A stretch of 64,000 nucleotides of DNA, taken from positions 12,400,001 to 12,464,000 of the forward strand of contig NC_060112.1 in the NCBI RefSeq assembly GCF_021155765.1, given 5' to 3'. Source of the stretch: Diprion similis. Lineage: Eukaryota; Arthropoda; Insecta; Hymenoptera; Diprionidae. The position numbers were made by a program, and so were the translations under genes. The notes beneath the pieces were generated by a model that saw nothing but the letters and a program-made list of their open reading frames with translations, did no database searches and was not told the origin of the DNA. The first letter of the stretch is position 1; the number at the start of each line of letters is the position of its first letter. This document shows, one piece after another, positions 63,215 through 64,000 of the stretch.

Positions 63215-64000
63215 TTAGCGTCGATCTTTAAAGGAGCCGGGATTGTAAGATCTGGATTGTTGAAATCCAGGATAATTTTGTGGTTGCCAACTGTTATTTA
63301 GTCCTGAATTTCCTTGCCAAGTTCCTGAAGCTTTTTTAGTGCCATCGTTTGATATCCAGCGTGACTCATTCACAGCTGGACCACCCTGGGATGAATTCCA
63401 TTGGGACTTGTTACCAGGCCCAGGTTTATTTTGCCAACCATCACCAGGCTTAGCCCATGTATCCCCTGCCTGATTTTCCCTAGACCATCCAGAAGATGGG
63501 CCCGGATTATTGTCATACTTGGGCCAACGATCTTTGCTGGTATTGTTACCGTCATCTCCCCAAGGATCCTTAGCGTCATCAGGAAGATCATTCCAATCCT
63601 CTTTATCAGCTTGACCTCCCCATGAATCCTTTGCAGATCCTATCTGATCCCCCCATCTAGGTTTCCCTCCGTCACCCCATACAGGCTTACACTCTTCTCT
63701 TGGCAACGGTCGTGGGAAGCTTTCTTTCCCCTTAATATTCCAATTGTCTCCGTTTACTCCTCCCGATGAGTTTTGCCATCTGTTTTCAGTAGCTGGTTGC
63801 CAATGTTCTTTATTAGGGACAGCTGTAGACTGTTTGCTGGCCCATGTATCACCATTACCACCGCCACTGTTCCATGATGCATCGTGACCTCCATCTTTCA
63901 TTTCCCATTTTTCCTGATTCATAGATTTCCGATACCTATCATTACCTGGAGGATGTTCCCAATTAGAAGTGACAGGCTGCTGCCTCTCGTCGTGCCATCT
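63215..64000 (-). CDS. Trp/Gly-rich low-complexity protein, C-terminal part (runs off window)
   Basis: A single uninterrupted frame of about 261 residues is open from the window edge to a stop at 63,215. It carries some 20 tryptophans spaced 8-20 residues apart in short units such as DTWASK, SWGGQ, PWGDD, RWGDQ, SGWSR and DGWQN, with Gly, Asn, Asp, Pro and Lys between, and ends SYNPGSFKDRR. No folded domain is present. The composition is that of a disordered tail of an RNA- or chromatin-associated protein; an SAFB-like factor is one guess from the WEHPP...DRYRK start, not a firm call. Several WG/GW pairs also resemble Argonaute-hook proteins. Frame length, codon regularity and strong composition make it clearly coding. 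Confidence 0.75.
   Translation of the reverse strand, partial: RWHDERQQPVTSNWEHPPGNDRYRKSMNQEKWEMKDGGHDASWNSGGGNGDTWASKQSTAVPNKEHWQPATENRWQNSSGGVNGDNWNIKGKESFPRPLPREECKPVWGDGGKPRWGDQIGSAKDSWGGQADKEDWNDLPDDAKDPWGDDGNNTSKDRWPKYDNNPGPSSGWSRENQAGDTWAKPGDGWQNKPGPGNKSQWNSSQGGPAVNESRWISNDGTKKASGTWQGNSGLNNSWQPQNYPGFQQSRSYNPGSFKDRR

Overview
The window is nuclear DNA of an animal, almost certainly an insect. Genes are split by short GT-AG introns and separated by AT-rich spacers with microsatellites. The recognisable proteins are cytosolic ribosomal protein S8, mitochondrial ribosomal protein S10, a beta-1,3-glucan-recognition protein (an arthropod immune family) and a luciferase/4-coumarate-CoA-ligase-like protein of the kind common in insects. 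Hymenoptera is my guess at the order, but the sequence does not prove it. Most long open frames here are not genes.

Layout. From 1 to about 15.8 kb there is little coding sequence: AT-rich DNA, microsatellites, GC-rich low-complexity patches (1.7-2.2, 10.1-10.6 and 11.0-11.4 kb), one probable first coding exon on the minus strand (8,951-9,203), and a strong 35-bp-stem hairpin (8,684-8,794). RpS8 lies on the minus strand at 15,816-18,876 in five exons. It has an oligopyrimidine 5' end, and two of its introns carry paralogous box C/D snoRNA candidates. From 19.9 to 22.7 kb is a transposon graveyard: an imperfect inverted-repeat element, a decayed transposase, and a 977-bp near-perfect fold-back element bounded by TTAA.

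From about 22.97 to 49.8 kb the DNA is one satellite array with a 312-bp monomer, roughly 85 copies. Two monomer types (A and B) alternate as 624-bp dimers in the left part. Hybrid monomers, larger repeat registers (936, 1,872, 2,184, 2,496 and 4,679 bp) and a recent 2,805-bp-offset duplication occupy the centre and right. The array decays at both edges and sits between housekeeping genes.

Right of the array are mRpS10 (plus, 50,192-51,362, five exons); a two-exon gene for a small secreted protein of unknown function (minus, 52,015-53,401); an adenylate-forming-enzyme-like gene that lacks the ATP-binding P-loop signature and the C-terminal subdomain (plus, 56,182-58,732); a GNBP/beta-GRP gene whose N-terminal exons I cannot place (minus, 59,310-61,052); and the 3' end of a tryptophan/glycine-rich protein gene that runs off the right edge (minus, 63,215-64,000). 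The genes are independent units. I see no pathway cluster, only two unrelated ribosomal-protein genes flanking the satellite. The least ordinary items are the multi-scale satellite, the snoRNA pair, the fold-back element and the apparent pseudo-ligase.
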